NCBI GenBank assembly: GCA_012270795.1
Contig: JAAXHO010000253.1
Span: forward strand, 1-63,531
Direction: 5' to 3'
Source: Candidatus Poribacteria bacterium
GTDB lineage: Bacteria > Poribacteria > WGA-4E > WGA-3G
DNA: 63,531 nucleotides
Part shown: positions 8,775 through 17,166 of the stretch, piece after piece
Layout: each line of letters begins with the position of its first letter
Position numbering within the stretch: the first letter of the stretch is position 1
Notes under the pieces: model-generated
Told to the model about the DNA's origin: nothing
What the model saw: only the letters and a program-made list of their open reading frames with translations
The model's database searches: none
Position numbers and translations under genes: made by a program

Positions 8775-9734
8775 TCAAAACCGGACATTAAAAGACTTAT
8801 ATTCACCTGTAAAATCACGTTCTTCTATATCAACATCATCAACTCTTGAAGCGCGGGGCCCCTGTTCAAGTTTTTCTATCAATAAGTCCAAATGTAATAA
8901 ATCACCTTCTGCAACGACTTCCACTTTGCCATTCGCTAAGTTCTTAGCATAGCCATTAACACCAAGCTTTTTTGCGTTATTTCGTGTAAAGTTGCGAAAT
9001 CCTACGCCTTGTACTTTTCCACTTATTAGGACATATAGCTGCATTTTTCGGTTTTCCTCAATTATGAATGTGACGGGTGTGCCCAATTCTGGTAGCAGAT
9101 CGTCATTCTTTTTATACAAGTTTTCTTCTACTGATTCTGGAAGGGGGTTCTGAAATAGTGCTGATCCGTCTGTTTGTTTCAATGCAACGATATGGTTTGA
9201 CATAAATGCATAAGGGATTACTGCATCCTCATCATCACTATCTAAATCGGGTATGACTCGTGATCCTGAATATATCCATGCAACGGGTGGCATAGGTTTT
9301 TTGGTTTTGACATTATATACCAATTCTTCTGCTCGGATTCTTTTCGTTTTTCCATTCTCTTTCCATTCAATTGAAAGGAGAAATGTTGTACCTGTGGGTG
9401 CGACATGTTTTTCTTTTTCCTCATCATAATCAGGTGGGGTCCCTGTCTTTATGCCGAGTAATTCTATTGCTTCATAAATATCTTTGGCAGACGCTTCTGT
9501 CTCAAGGATACTTTCGTATAACTTACCTGTTGGTCCACAAGCGAGATATTCAATTGCCCCTTTTAAGGTGTCGTCGAATTCTCCTAAGGCTTTAGAGATT
9601 GTGCCTTTTAATACTATCTTTTTCTCTTTCTCAATAACTATAAGATGACCGTCTGTCCATGCAATCGGTGTGATTGAAATGATAAACAGACAGAAACAAA
9701 TAAATATTGCTAATGCAAGACATAGATATTTCAT
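8775..9734 (-). CDS. Exported YdjY-domain protein fused to a C-terminal acylphosphatase domain
   Basis: An N-terminal signal or anchor segment (residues 1-~25) precedes a YdjY-like domain of about 190 residues with EYLACGPTGKLYES. The C-terminal ~90 residues are a complete acylphosphatase domain: GKVQGVGFR with the catalytic Arg, then GYAKNLANGKVEV with the catalytic Asn. The start is the ATG at 9734, which has GGAG about nine bases upstream; a TTG six bases earlier is less likely. Acylphosphatases are normally small cytosolic enzymes, so an exported fusion is unusual. An internal ATG (MQLYVLISG) could also yield a free enzyme. Confidence 0.85.
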   Translation of the reverse strand: MKYLCLALAIFICFCLFIISITPIAWTDGHLIVIEKEKKIVLKGTISKALGEFDDTLKGAIEYLACGPTGKLYESILETEASAKDIYEAIELLGIKTGTPPDYDEEKEKHVAPTGTTFLLSIEWKENGKTKRIRAEELVYNVKTKKPMPPVAWIYSGSRVIPDLDSDDEDAVIPYAFMSNHIVALKQTDGSALFQNPLPESVEENLYKKNDDLLPELGTPVTFIIEENRKMQLYVLISGKVQGVGFRNFTRNNAKKLGVNGYAKNLANGKVEVVAEGDLLHLDLLIEKLEQGPRASRVDDVDIEERDFTGEYKSFNVRF

Positions 9735-9765
9735 AAACAAACTCCTTGATATTGATAATCTGTTA

Positions 9766-10596
9766 TCAGAAAGTATAACTTAACCCGTTAAAAATTTCCA
9801 GATCATGTTTACGAATTCCTGTTGGTGGTACGTTATCATACCTGAAATTAACACGTAGTGGAAATCCCAACTTCTTGGTTAGGCTAAACAGAATGCTCCC
9901 TTCAAACAGTATGCGATAATCTTCAAAATCACGAACATGCACTTGATAGTATCCAGTCGCGCTTGTCGTAATACGTTCATCTAAATTTCCTGTCCAATTA
10001 ACATAGTTTGTTGAACGGACAATACGCGTTGTATTTTGTGCAACTTTATGGTCATTGATGTACTCATGTTCCCACATTGTACCTGTTCCCAGATAGAGGT
10101 TCAATCGCGATTTTAGCGGTCGTACAGCAAAACGCACGCCTCCACCAACCAAATTGCGATCTTTGAGTAGAATTGTCTCATTAAATTGCTTCTGCACAAA
10201 GGCTTCCATCAATATGTGATTAGTGAGACTACGGATAAATCTTCCGTGAACCATGCCTTTGTTAGTAAAAAGGTTTCCATCTTTTTTGCCTTGTTGAAGA
10301 CTGCCAAAAATAAAGGTATGGTAGGATTTAGAGATCAAGTCAGAACGGAATCGTGATCTCAGGGTCAGTAGTTCTGTGTTTCCAGTCCGATATGCTAAAT
10401 CAACATTGATACTATTATATAGTCCTGGATTAAATGTTATCTTTTTGATTGTTTCACCAGTAAAAATGTTGACCTGAGCGTTAACTGGGAAGCATGAGAT
10501 AAGGAACATAAATAGAAGCACATAATAATATCGTATATCAGAAATTGGACAAATACGTTTTTTGGGGGTAACATAGTAGTAGTAATGTTTTTTCAT
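9766..10596 (-). CDS. DUF481 (YdiY-like) outer membrane beta-barrel protein
   Basis: Alternating amphipathic strands and the stretch VDLAYRTGNTELLTLRSRFRSDL match the DUF481 family of salt-induced outer membrane proteins. The C-terminus ends in an aromatic residue (GLSYTF), as beta-barrel proteins do. The ATG at 10596 gives MKKHYYYY followed by a hydrophobic signal segment ending in NAQ. A longer upstream frame exists but would bury the signal peptide. It is the first gene of the minus-strand operon and lies 22 bp from a divergent nucleoside hydrolase remnant. Confidence 0.8.
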   Translation of the reverse strand: MKKHYYYYVTPKKRICPISDIRYYYVLLFMFLISCFPVNAQVNIFTGETIKKITFNPGLYNSINVDLAYRTGNTELLTLRSRFRSDLISKSYHTFIFGSLQQGKKDGNLFTNKGMVHGRFIRSLTNHILMEAFVQKQFNETILLKDRNLVGGGVRFAVRPLKSRLNLYLGTGTMWEHEYINDHKVAQNTTRIVRSTNYVNWTGNLDERITTSATGYYQVHVRDFEDYRILFEGSILFSLTKKLGFPLRVNFRYDNVPPTGIRKHDLEIFNGLSYTF

Positions 10597-10618
10597 AACA
10601 AGGTGCGGTAAACAGAAT

Positions 10619-11003
10619 ATGCAGCGAATTCTTATTGGTACAGACCCAGGTCCCAGGTGTAGACGATGCACTCGCGCTCCTGCTTGCGATGAAATCTTCA
10701 GAATTGCATGTAGAAGCGATAACAACTGTTAGCGGAAACGTGCATGTTGAGCAAGCGACGCAGAATCTACTAACCATTTTAGGTGTGCTGGATTTACCAG
10801 ATTATCCCATTATTGCTCAAGGTGAGGCAAAACCGCTTGTAAAACCTCTCGTGAAAGCAGAACACTACCAAAGATATTATATCACATTTTTCACTGAATG
10901 TTACAAAGATTTTGGGGAGTCTGTCAACACCGATCAACCTAAACTTACAGGTCTTGATCAAAAAACTGACGCACTTCTTGAGCGAACTGACAGGAACGGA
11001 TAA
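10619..11003 (+). pseudogene. Nucleoside hydrolase (IunH-type) remnant, frameshifted and truncated
   Basis: The ATG at 10619 reads MQRILIGTDPG, and a second frame continues VDDALALLLAM. Together they give the IunH active-site motif DPGVDDALAL. The break is a perfect tandem duplication of the 7-mer CCCAGGT (10644-10657); removing one copy restores the frame. The remainder matches the first third of a nucleoside hydrolase (EAITTVSGNVHVEQATQN) but stops at codon ~127, where intact enzymes have about 310 residues. It faces the nucleoside-type ABC permeases, so a nucleoside salvage locus may be decaying here. Confidence 0.8.
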
Positions 11004-11093
11004 TAATCAGAAACAGTTGCCGATGTGTTGTCTTGAAAATGTGAGAACCTTTTTGATGTTGTCAGTTGTCCTCCTACAAATAGCAATGTTGGT

Positions 11094-11148
11094 CAACTTA
11101 ATAATCCCCCTTATCAAGGGGACTTTAAGAGAAAATGCTTAAGTCCTG
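11094..11148. repeat. Dispersed hairpin repeat, copy 1 (GGGACTTTAAGAGAAAATGC family)
   Basis: This ~55-bp block between the hydrolase remnant and the permease gene is closely repeated at 60642-60700. Shared core: CCCCTTATCA, GGGACTTTAAGAG, AAAATGC and TAAGTCCTG. The ends form an imperfect inverted repeat. Confidence 0.75.
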
Positions 11149-11160
11149 CTAAAATCAAAA

Positions 11161-12003
11161 TTAGGTTTCCATCCTACCTAAAGCAGCCGGTGGACGCGAC
11201 TTACCTACAAGACCTGCCAACACTACCATAGTTAATACATAAGGGAGACTTTCAATAAGTTGAATGGGTATACCCCATTGATTTGCAAGACCTATAACAA
11301 TGGAGAACCCAAAAAGAAGGCTCGCAGCTACAGCCGAAAAAGGTTTCCAATTCCCAAAGATCACAGCAGCCAGTGCAACATAACCACGTCCACCAATAAT
11401 CCTTTCAGTAAAATAATGATTATCAGAAATTAGAAAACAGCCGCCGATGCTTGCAAGAATACCACTGAGAATTAGTCCAAGATATTGCCACTTCGCGCGA
11501 CTTAAGCTGAGCGTCTTGAGTGCTTCCATTGATTCTCCAGCAGCCCGTAAACGTAATCCCCAAGGTGTTTTGAATAGCATTATATGACTTGTAATCATTA
11601 ACAACGGTAATAGATACACAAGAATACTAAAGGAACCTAAAATGGGTAACCCGATTTCCGGTAAACCTGGAATGCGTTCTTGTGAGGGTATGATATACTT
11701 GGTAACTCCGAATGTTATAAGGTTGAACGCAATCCCGGTGACAATATGCTCTCCATGAAATGTTATTGTTGCTACAGCAAATAATATTGCAATGAATATA
11801 CCAAAACCTATACCAACACACAATCCAATCCATGCTGACTCCGTTGCGGAAGCACCGACAACATAGCCATAGGCACCAATCAGCATCATGCCTTCAAGAG
11901 CAATATTGATAATACCAGATCGTTCCGAATATATACCACCCAAAGCAGCAAAACCTAACGGTGTTGTCATTCGCAAAGTACTTGAAAAGAATTGTAAAAT
12001 CAT
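11161..12003 (-). CDS. Nucleoside-type ABC transporter permease (YufQ/NupQ-like)
   Basis: The protein has 280 residues and about eight membrane spans. The family stretch GFAALGGIYSERSGIINIALEG occurs at residues ~17-38. The gene overlaps the upstream permease by four bases (ATGA), so the two are translationally coupled and probably form a heterodimer. Relatives import purine nucleosides or other simple sugars with a BMP lipoprotein and a double ATPase. Neither partner is in the window. Confidence 0.88.
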   Translation of the reverse strand: MILQFFSSTLRMTTPLGFAALGGIYSERSGIINIALEGMMLIGAYGYVVGASATESAWIGLCVGIGFGIFIAILFAVATITFHGEHIVTGIAFNLITFGVTKYIIPSQERIPGLPEIGLPILGSFSILVYLLPLLMITSHIMLFKTPWGLRLRAAGESMEALKTLSLSRAKWQYLGLILSGILASIGGCFLISDNHYFTERIIGGRGYVALAAVIFGNWKPFSAVAASLLFGFSIVIGLANQWGIPIQLIESLPYVLTMVVLAGLVGKSRPPAALGRMET

Positions 12004-13070
12004 ACTTTCACTTTCTTAGACATGCCTTCAAGGCATACCAATGCGACAATTAGTAATCCTTGTCCAATTAAAAACAGACCGCGAGGTATTTCCAACATAA
12101 ACTCAATATCCAAAGCAACTTTGTCAAGCAAACCAAATAAAAGCGCAGCTGCAAATACACCAAACGGATGATTTTTTCCCAATAATGCAACAGCAATTCC
12201 CGTAAACCCCCAACCCGATGAGAAACTATCTACATATCTATAGTTATATCCCATGACATCCGCAACACCAGCTAATCCAGAAATTGCGCCGCTGAGCGAC
12301 ATGCCCCACACAATTACGACACGTGGATTGATTCCTCCGTATTCTGCTACTTCTGGTGCTTTACCAACTAAACGAAGTTCATATCCCCAACGCGTCCACT
12401 TCAAAAATATGTATGCAATTATCACACAAACACATGCAAGCAGGAAACTGGTATTCAACAAGTTGTCATCTGGCAGAAAAGTCAATACACCAGCTAAACG
12501 TGGAAGACGTGCAGTTTCTTGAATTGGGGATGTCTGCAGATTCATTTGTCCTGGTTCTTGATAAATTGATGTGACCAGGAAATTCGTAAGAATTGCTGCA
12601 ATAAAGTTCATCATAATTGTATTGATAACTTCGTGTGCACCGAACTTTGCTTTTAGGATGCCTGGAATTGTACCCCAAGTGCCACCTGCAATCATTGCAG
12701 CCACAATACAAAATGGAACTAACAAAACTAACGGAAGTCGCAGATGTATGCCAACCAATGCAGCAGCAAAGGCAGCAACATTTAACTGTCCTTCACAACC
12801 AATATTTAACAGACCTCCCTTGAAGCCAATAGCGACTGCAAGTCCTGTAAAAATAAGGGGTGTTGCATAGAACAGGACACCTCCAAATTCATCAAAACTG
12901 GAGAAACCACTCATATAAATCGTCGTGTAAAATTCTAAAGGATTCCGTCCGCTACAATACAATACAACACCACATAAAAGAAAAAAGCCGCAGATAGCAA
13001 GCAGCGGCGGTAAAAGATCACGGAGTAGTTGTCTAAGTTGAACTACTGATTTATATAAAATCTCTTTCAT
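12000..13070 (-). CDS. Nucleoside-type ABC transporter permease (YufP/NupP-like)
   Basis: The protein has 356 residues, with an N-terminal span at ~20-42 and further spans after it. The family signature is AIGFKGGLLNIGCEGQLNV near residue 80, and VGKAPEVAEYGGI follows near residue 238. It is the larger subunit of the BmpDEF-type permease pair; the smaller subunit overlaps its 3' end. The broken nucleoside hydrolase next door supports a nucleoside substrate, although sugar-type members cannot be excluded. Confidence 0.88.
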   Translation of the reverse strand: MKEILYKSVVQLRQLLRDLLPPLLAICGFFLLCGVVLYCSGRNPLEFYTTIYMSGFSSFDEFGGVLFYATPLIFTGLAVAIGFKGGLLNIGCEGQLNVAAFAAALVGIHLRLPLVLLVPFCIVAAMIAGGTWGTIPGILKAKFGAHEVINTIMMNFIAAILTNFLVTSIYQEPGQMNLQTSPIQETARLPRLAGVLTFLPDDNLLNTSFLLACVCVIIAYIFLKWTRWGYELRLVGKAPEVAEYGGINPRVVIVWGMSLSGAISGLAGVADVMGYNYRYVDSFSSGWGFTGIAVALLGKNHPFGVFAAALLFGLLDKVALDIEFMLEIPRGLFLIGQGLLIVALVCLEGMSKKVKV

Positions 13071-13132
13071 GGTAAAAGTCTAATTAATTCAATAATTACC
13101 CAGAAATAAGTCTGACAGCCTTAAGCAAATAA

Positions 13133-13162
13133 TTGACAATATCTCTTGTATCGTGATATGAT
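13133..13162 (+). promoter_or_regulatory. Sigma70-type promoter upstream of the DegT gene
   Basis: TTGACA at 13133-13138 is separated by 18 bases from TATGAT at 13157-13162. It points at the aminotransferase gene about 200 bases downstream. It sits in the 13071-13344 spacer, which otherwise holds only AT-rich sequence. Confidence 0.5.
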
Positions 13163-13368
13163 ATGTAAATGTAAACTCAGAAAGAATTCAACATGCTTGC
13201 TATTCATCAAACCCACAAGTGTTGTTAGTATAACACAACTCAAGCATAAATACAATTATTACAAAATTTAGTAAATTCTTTATCTAACTATGATCTTTAT
13301 TATCACCTATACTTCTAACCCACGTATTTATTAATACATAAATTTTGGAATCTAAGCAAAGCAATAAT

Positions 13369-14787
13369 ATGAGAAATGAACATCAATCTGCCTCTAAGAT
13401 AGAGAAAAAGAACCTCCCGGCAGTATTAGGTGGTACGCCAGTATTTGAGGTTTCAGAAGAAAAACCGTATCCAAAGCTAGATCAGTGGAGGCAAATCACT
13501 GAAAAAGAAGCTAAGATTGCTTATGATATGACGTTACGAAACGAACTATTTGGGAAATCTTCTACTGTTGAAGAATTTGAACGTGTCTGGCGTGAACGGC
13601 ATCAGACTAAATTCGCTATGAGTCTCATTAATGGCACTGCCGCCATACACAGTGCGATGTTCGGTCTTGGGATCGGTCCAGGTGATGAGGTGATCTGTCC
13701 AACATATACCTGGATGGGATCGATTACACCTGCTCTGATGTTGATGGCAAGACCTGTTTTTTGTGAAGTTGATCCAAAGACGCTTCTCATTGATGTTGAT
13801 GATGTCAAGAAACGGATTACATCGCGGACAAAAGCAATAGTAGCAGTGCATCTTTGGGGTAATGTCTGTGATATGGATGCACTCATGACGCTCAGCGAAG
13901 AAACAAACATCCCAATAATAGAAGATTGTTCACATGCGCACGGGGCATCTTACAAGGGAAAACCTTGTGGAAGTATCGGGCGTGTTGGAGCATGGAGTTT
14001 GCAAGGAAGCAAGGCTGTAAGTGCTGGCGAAGGTGGTATGCTCGCTACGGACGATATTGCAATTTTTGAACGCGCATGTCTATTAGGACAAGTTAATCGA
14101 GGCATAGATAGTATTGGGGAACCCGAATTAGAACCTACTGCCCTAAACTATACCCATCTTCCGCCTATGGGATTAGGGGTGAAGTATCGGGCACATCCAT
14201 TGGCTATAGGGATTGCTTCCATTCAACTGCAAAAACTTGATGAACTCAACGCAAATCGTCGTACATATATTGAAAAAATCACAAACGGATTACAGAATAT
14301 TAACGGGGTTTGTCCTATTGATCGGTATGAGGGTGCAGAATCTGCAGGCTACTTTGGCTTCCCTATCATTTATCGCGAAGAAGAAATGCATGGGTTATCG
14401 GCACAAGTGTTTGCACACGCGCTACGTAAAGAGGGTGTTTTGGCAAATAACAATACATTTCCCTTATTAGTTGGTGATGGTGTACCAGTATTTTCTGGAA
14501 GTTTGCCTACGAATAGCAACCCATATCCACTTTTACATACCTTACCACTCTTTACGAAGGGACTTGATATTTTTATGAATGGACGCGGTCCTCTTTGTCC
14601 CTCTGAAATGAGTGGTGACTATATAGGATACTCGGTTGGAGACTTACCTGTAACGGAAAAAGTCTGTTCACAATTGGTTTTTCTACCACTCTTGACAAAA
14701 CCGAAACCAAAGGCTGCTGATATGGTACTTACGGCTATCCGAAAAATATCAAATCATGCAGAAATGTTAGTCAATACTGTGCACTGA
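13369..14787 (+). CDS. DegT/DnrJ/EryC1/StrS-family PLP-dependent aminotransferase
   Basis: This fold-type I PLP enzyme transaminates keto-sugars or related cyclitols. INGTAAIHSAMFGLGIGPGDEV (residues ~89-110) binds the cofactor phosphate. EDCSHAHGA carries the PLP-binding Asp, and GSKAVSAGEGG contains the Schiff-base lysine. At about 472 residues it is longer than typical members (~370-400), with extra sequence in the C-terminal half. The ATG at 13369 is preferred over an in-frame TTG 24 bases upstream. No sugar-pathway genes flank it, so the substrate is unknown. Confidence 0.88.
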   Translation: MRNEHQSASKIEKKNLPAVLGGTPVFEVSEEKPYPKLDQWRQITEKEAKIAYDMTLRNELFGKSSTVEEFERVWRERHQTKFAMSLINGTAAIHSAMFGLGIGPGDEVICPTYTWMGSITPALMLMARPVFCEVDPKTLLIDVDDVKKRITSRTKAIVAVHLWGNVCDMDALMTLSEETNIPIIEDCSHAHGASYKGKPCGSIGRVGAWSLQGSKAVSAGEGGMLATDDIAIFERACLLGQVNRGIDSIGEPELEPTALNYTHLPPMGLGVKYRAHPLAIGIASIQLQKLDELNANRRTYIEKITNGLQNINGVCPIDRYEGAESAGYFGFPIIYREEEMHGLSAQVFAHALRKEGVLANNNTFPLLVGDGVPVFSGSLPTNSNPYPLLHTLPLFTKGLDIFMNGRGPLCPSEMSGDYIGYSVGDLPVTEKVCSQLVFLPLLTKPKPKAADMVLTAIRKISNHAEMLVNTVH

Positions 14788-14789
14788 AT

Positions 14790-14918
14790 ATTGCCCAATT
14801 TATTGGTGAAAGCAACGACTGGTCACAGGAGAGGATAGAAACAGAAGTTGCAAACTATGTAAACCGAATCAAGTGGTTAAATCAAAACTTGAAATTCATA
14901 AACTTTGACTTTAAATAA
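14790..14918 (+). pseudogene. Orphan C-terminal coding remnant
   Basis: Between the DegT stop and the VWA gene, one frame reads IAQFIGESNDWSQERIE, then a further ~25 residues, to a TAA at 14916. It has protein-like composition and no start codon. The pattern resembles the C-terminal tail of FAD-dependent glycerol-3-phosphate dehydrogenase-type proteins, a tentative resemblance. It may be a deletion scar. Confidence 0.35.
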
Positions 14919-14922
14919 AGAC

Positions 14923-15951
14923 ATGAACTGGCTTCGCTTTGGCAATCCTGATTTTTTCTCTATTTTATTGGTTGGATTTGCTCTTATAATCATTTTGCTT
15001 CTATATGGGATGCGAATGAAGTGGAAAACTATGTTGCAATTTCAAAGCAATGCAAGATCAATCCACATCAAACGATACAGAATCCAAGTAGCGTTGTTGG
15101 GATTATGTTTTCTGTTTGTTTCAATTGCTATCGTGTATCCACAGTGGGGAATAAAACCTGAAACTGTCGTTGAAAGGTTAGATATCATGCTTGCCTTAGA
15201 TGTTTCAACAAGTATGCTTGCAACAGATGACAATGCTACCCGTAGGCTAACCCAAGCAAAGGAAAGCATTGATACCTTGTTGAACCAATTTGAAGGAGAT
15301 CGTATCGGATTACTCTACTTTGCTGAGGCAAGTATTGTCGTATGTCCTCTAACCCCTGATGTCTCGATACTCAGAGAGATACTAACAGCTATCACGCCTG
15401 ATACACTTGTCCACAGAGGCACTAATATCTCAAATGCTATTGAGGTAGCAACTGAACGGTTTACCTCTGAACAGAATGGGTTGATATTGGGAAATACTAA
15501 TGCGGGTGGTCATAAGGTTGTGATTCTTTTCACTGATGGAGAGGATCATGGTATTGATGCAGACAATGTAGCCCGAGAAGCAAAAAGTAAAGGTGTGCAT
15601 GTGTTTTGTGTTGGTTTTGGTATACCTGACAACCCTGTTCCGATACCACTTGCTGATGTAAGCCAAGGATACAAGCGGGATGTCAATGGACAACTTGTTC
15701 TCACTGCTTTAGATGAAGACAAGTTAGGCAAGATTGCTAAAGCAGGAAACGGAAGCTATTATCATTTGGATGCAGGTATTTCTGAACTCACGAAGGACTT
15801 AGCACGGCTCGAAAAGGATAAATATAGGATGCGTTCAGATGGTGAATATCAAGAAAGATTTCAGTGGTTTGTTGCGTTGGCAATAATTCTTTTGATAGTT
15901 GAATTGCTGTTTCAGACAAGGATAAGAAACAATTCAAGGATGCTAACTTAA
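14923..15951 (+). CDS. VWA-domain membrane protein (BatA/BatB-like)
   Basis: Two N-terminal membrane spans (~10-30 and ~55-78) precede a von Willebrand A domain. Its MIDAS motif is complete: DVSTS near residue 97, a conserved Thr in HRGTNIS near residue 168, and FTDGEDH near residue 208. A third span lies near the C-terminus (~313-333). This architecture matches BatA/BatB proteins, which usually work with a MoxR ATPase. The nearest MoxR gene is 7 kb away in a different operon. The ATG at 14923 is chosen over a TTG 18 bases upstream. The stop codon lies at the edge of a palindromic repeat. Confidence 0.87.
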   Translation: MNWLRFGNPDFFSILLVGFALIIILLLYGMRMKWKTMLQFQSNARSIHIKRYRIQVALLGLCFLFVSIAIVYPQWGIKPETVVERLDIMLALDVSTSMLATDDNATRRLTQAKESIDTLLNQFEGDRIGLLYFAEASIVVCPLTPDVSILREILTAITPDTLVHRGTNISNAIEVATERFTSEQNGLILGNTNAGGHKVVILFTDGEDHGIDADNVAREAKSKGVHVFCVGFGIPDNPVPIPLADVSQGYKRDVNGQLVLTALDEDKLGKIAKAGNGSYYHLDAGISELTKDLARLEKDKYRMRSDGEYQERFQWFVALAIILLIVELLFQTRIRNNSRMLT

Positions 15952-16049
15952 CCTAAGTTGCCACCTCTGTAGCACAATCTTCCAGATTGTGTCATAAAGA
16001 CGCAAACTGGAAGTTTACGCTACAGAGAGGGGGCATTTGGGGTAAGTTA
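15946..16049. repeat. Palindromic repeat (TAACCTAAGTTGCCACC family)
   Basis: The imperfect outer arms are ~15946-15973 and 16019-16049, with CTCTGTAGC pairing with GCTACAGAG. Inside is a perfect hairpin CACAATCT/AGATTGTG (15973-15991). The left arm covers the VWA stop codon. The same outer arm flanks the 47383-47545 element. Confidence 0.75.
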
Positions 16050-16069
16050 TTTGGTTGTCAGTCATCTAA

Positions 16070-17101
16070 TCATGCCTTTTTTGGAATTAACCCATCAGGT
16101 CTGTAACGCATCAAGAGTATTAGTATGATGCCAAAGATTAGGTAGCGTGCATCTCCAAACTGGTCAGGCAGGATCCACCGGAGTATCTCCCCTAAAGATG
16201 CCAATACTGCTCCACCCATAATCGCGCCTCTGATGCTTCCCATCCCACCAAGGACGACCATGCACACGATCAGGATGGATTCCCAAAACTCAAATGTTCC
16301 GGCACTTATCCCTGCTCTGAATGGACCTAAGAACGCACCGCCCAGTGCGCCGATGGCAGCACTGATCGCAAAAGCAAGTAATTTATAGCGGCTAACATTG
16401 ATCCCCGTACTTTCAGCTGCCTGTTCATCCTCTCGTATTGCAACCCAAGCTCTACCTACCCTTGAATGCAGCAAGCGATAGGTTACAAAAACAACGATTG
16501 CAAGTAAGATGAAAATCTGATAATAGTAATGCCAAAGTTGATCGAGTTGTATATTGAATATCTTTGGTGGTGGTATCTCATTTATCATACCATCAATATC
16601 ACCAATCAGCCAATCCTCAACCTTCACGATTCGGAAGAGTAGTTCAGCAAAACCAAAAGTAACTATAGCAAAATAATCACCTGTGAGTCGTAAAGTAGGT
16701 ACTCCTCGTAAAAGTCCCCAGAATGCGCCATTTAGTACCGCGATTGGGAGTGCTATCCAATAGCTGATTCCTAACCTTGTCATTAGAAGGCCTGCTGTAT
16801 ATCCACCGACAAGGTAAAACCCGACGTAACCGAGGTCTAATAATCCAGTAAACCCACAAACAATGTTTAAGCCAACAGCAAGAAGCATGTATAAGCATAC
16901 ATCTATGACAGTTCGGAGCATTGTATCTCCACTGGGTATTGGAAGATAAATGCCTTGGTTCGTAAATAACCTATAGATATAATCTATCCCGTACGTAAAC
17001 AGTGGGAAAAGACAAATTAGGAAAAAAAGAGCTATCGTTTTTGAAGTGATCTTATTCCGTAGATTATTTTCTGTAGGATTGAGTGTTATTTTATTTTCCA
17101 T
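16070..17101 (-). CDS. livM: Branched-chain amino acid-type ABC permease LivM
   Basis: The protein has 343 residues and about nine or ten membrane spans. Family marks are GLLDLGYVGFYLVGGYTAG near residue 92 and the coupling-loop region AIREDEQAAESTGIN near residue 220, followed by GALGGAFLGPF. It pairs with LivH, encoded 65 bp upstream. The substrate is probably branched-chain or other amino acids, or amides, fed by the LivJ-type binding protein. The livG/livF ATPases are not downstream; a repeat and an opposite-strand gene follow. Confidence 0.92.
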   Translation of the reverse strand: MENKITLNPTENNLRNKITSKTIALFFLICLFPLFTYGIDYIYRLFTNQGIYLPIPSGDTMLRTVIDVCLYMLLAVGLNIVCGFTGLLDLGYVGFYLVGGYTAGLLMTRLGISYWIALPIAVLNGAFWGLLRGVPTLRLTGDYFAIVTFGFAELLFRIVKVEDWLIGDIDGMINEIPPPKIFNIQLDQLWHYYYQIFILLAIVVFVTYRLLHSRVGRAWVAIREDEQAAESTGINVSRYKLLAFAISAAIGALGGAFLGPFRAGISAGTFEFWESILIVCMVVLGGMGSIRGAIMGGAVLASLGEILRWILPDQFGDARYLIFGIILILLMRYRPDGLIPKKA

Positions 17102-17166
17102 AGGTTTCCGGATAAAAAACTGTATTTACTCTATAAGTATAAGTAAGTAGAATGTCGTCTAAAAAG

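Noticed and set aside
15946-16049. Rho-independent terminator between the VWA gene and livM
   Set aside because: The stem is long and imperfect, lacks a T-run and belongs to a repeat family seen elsewhere.
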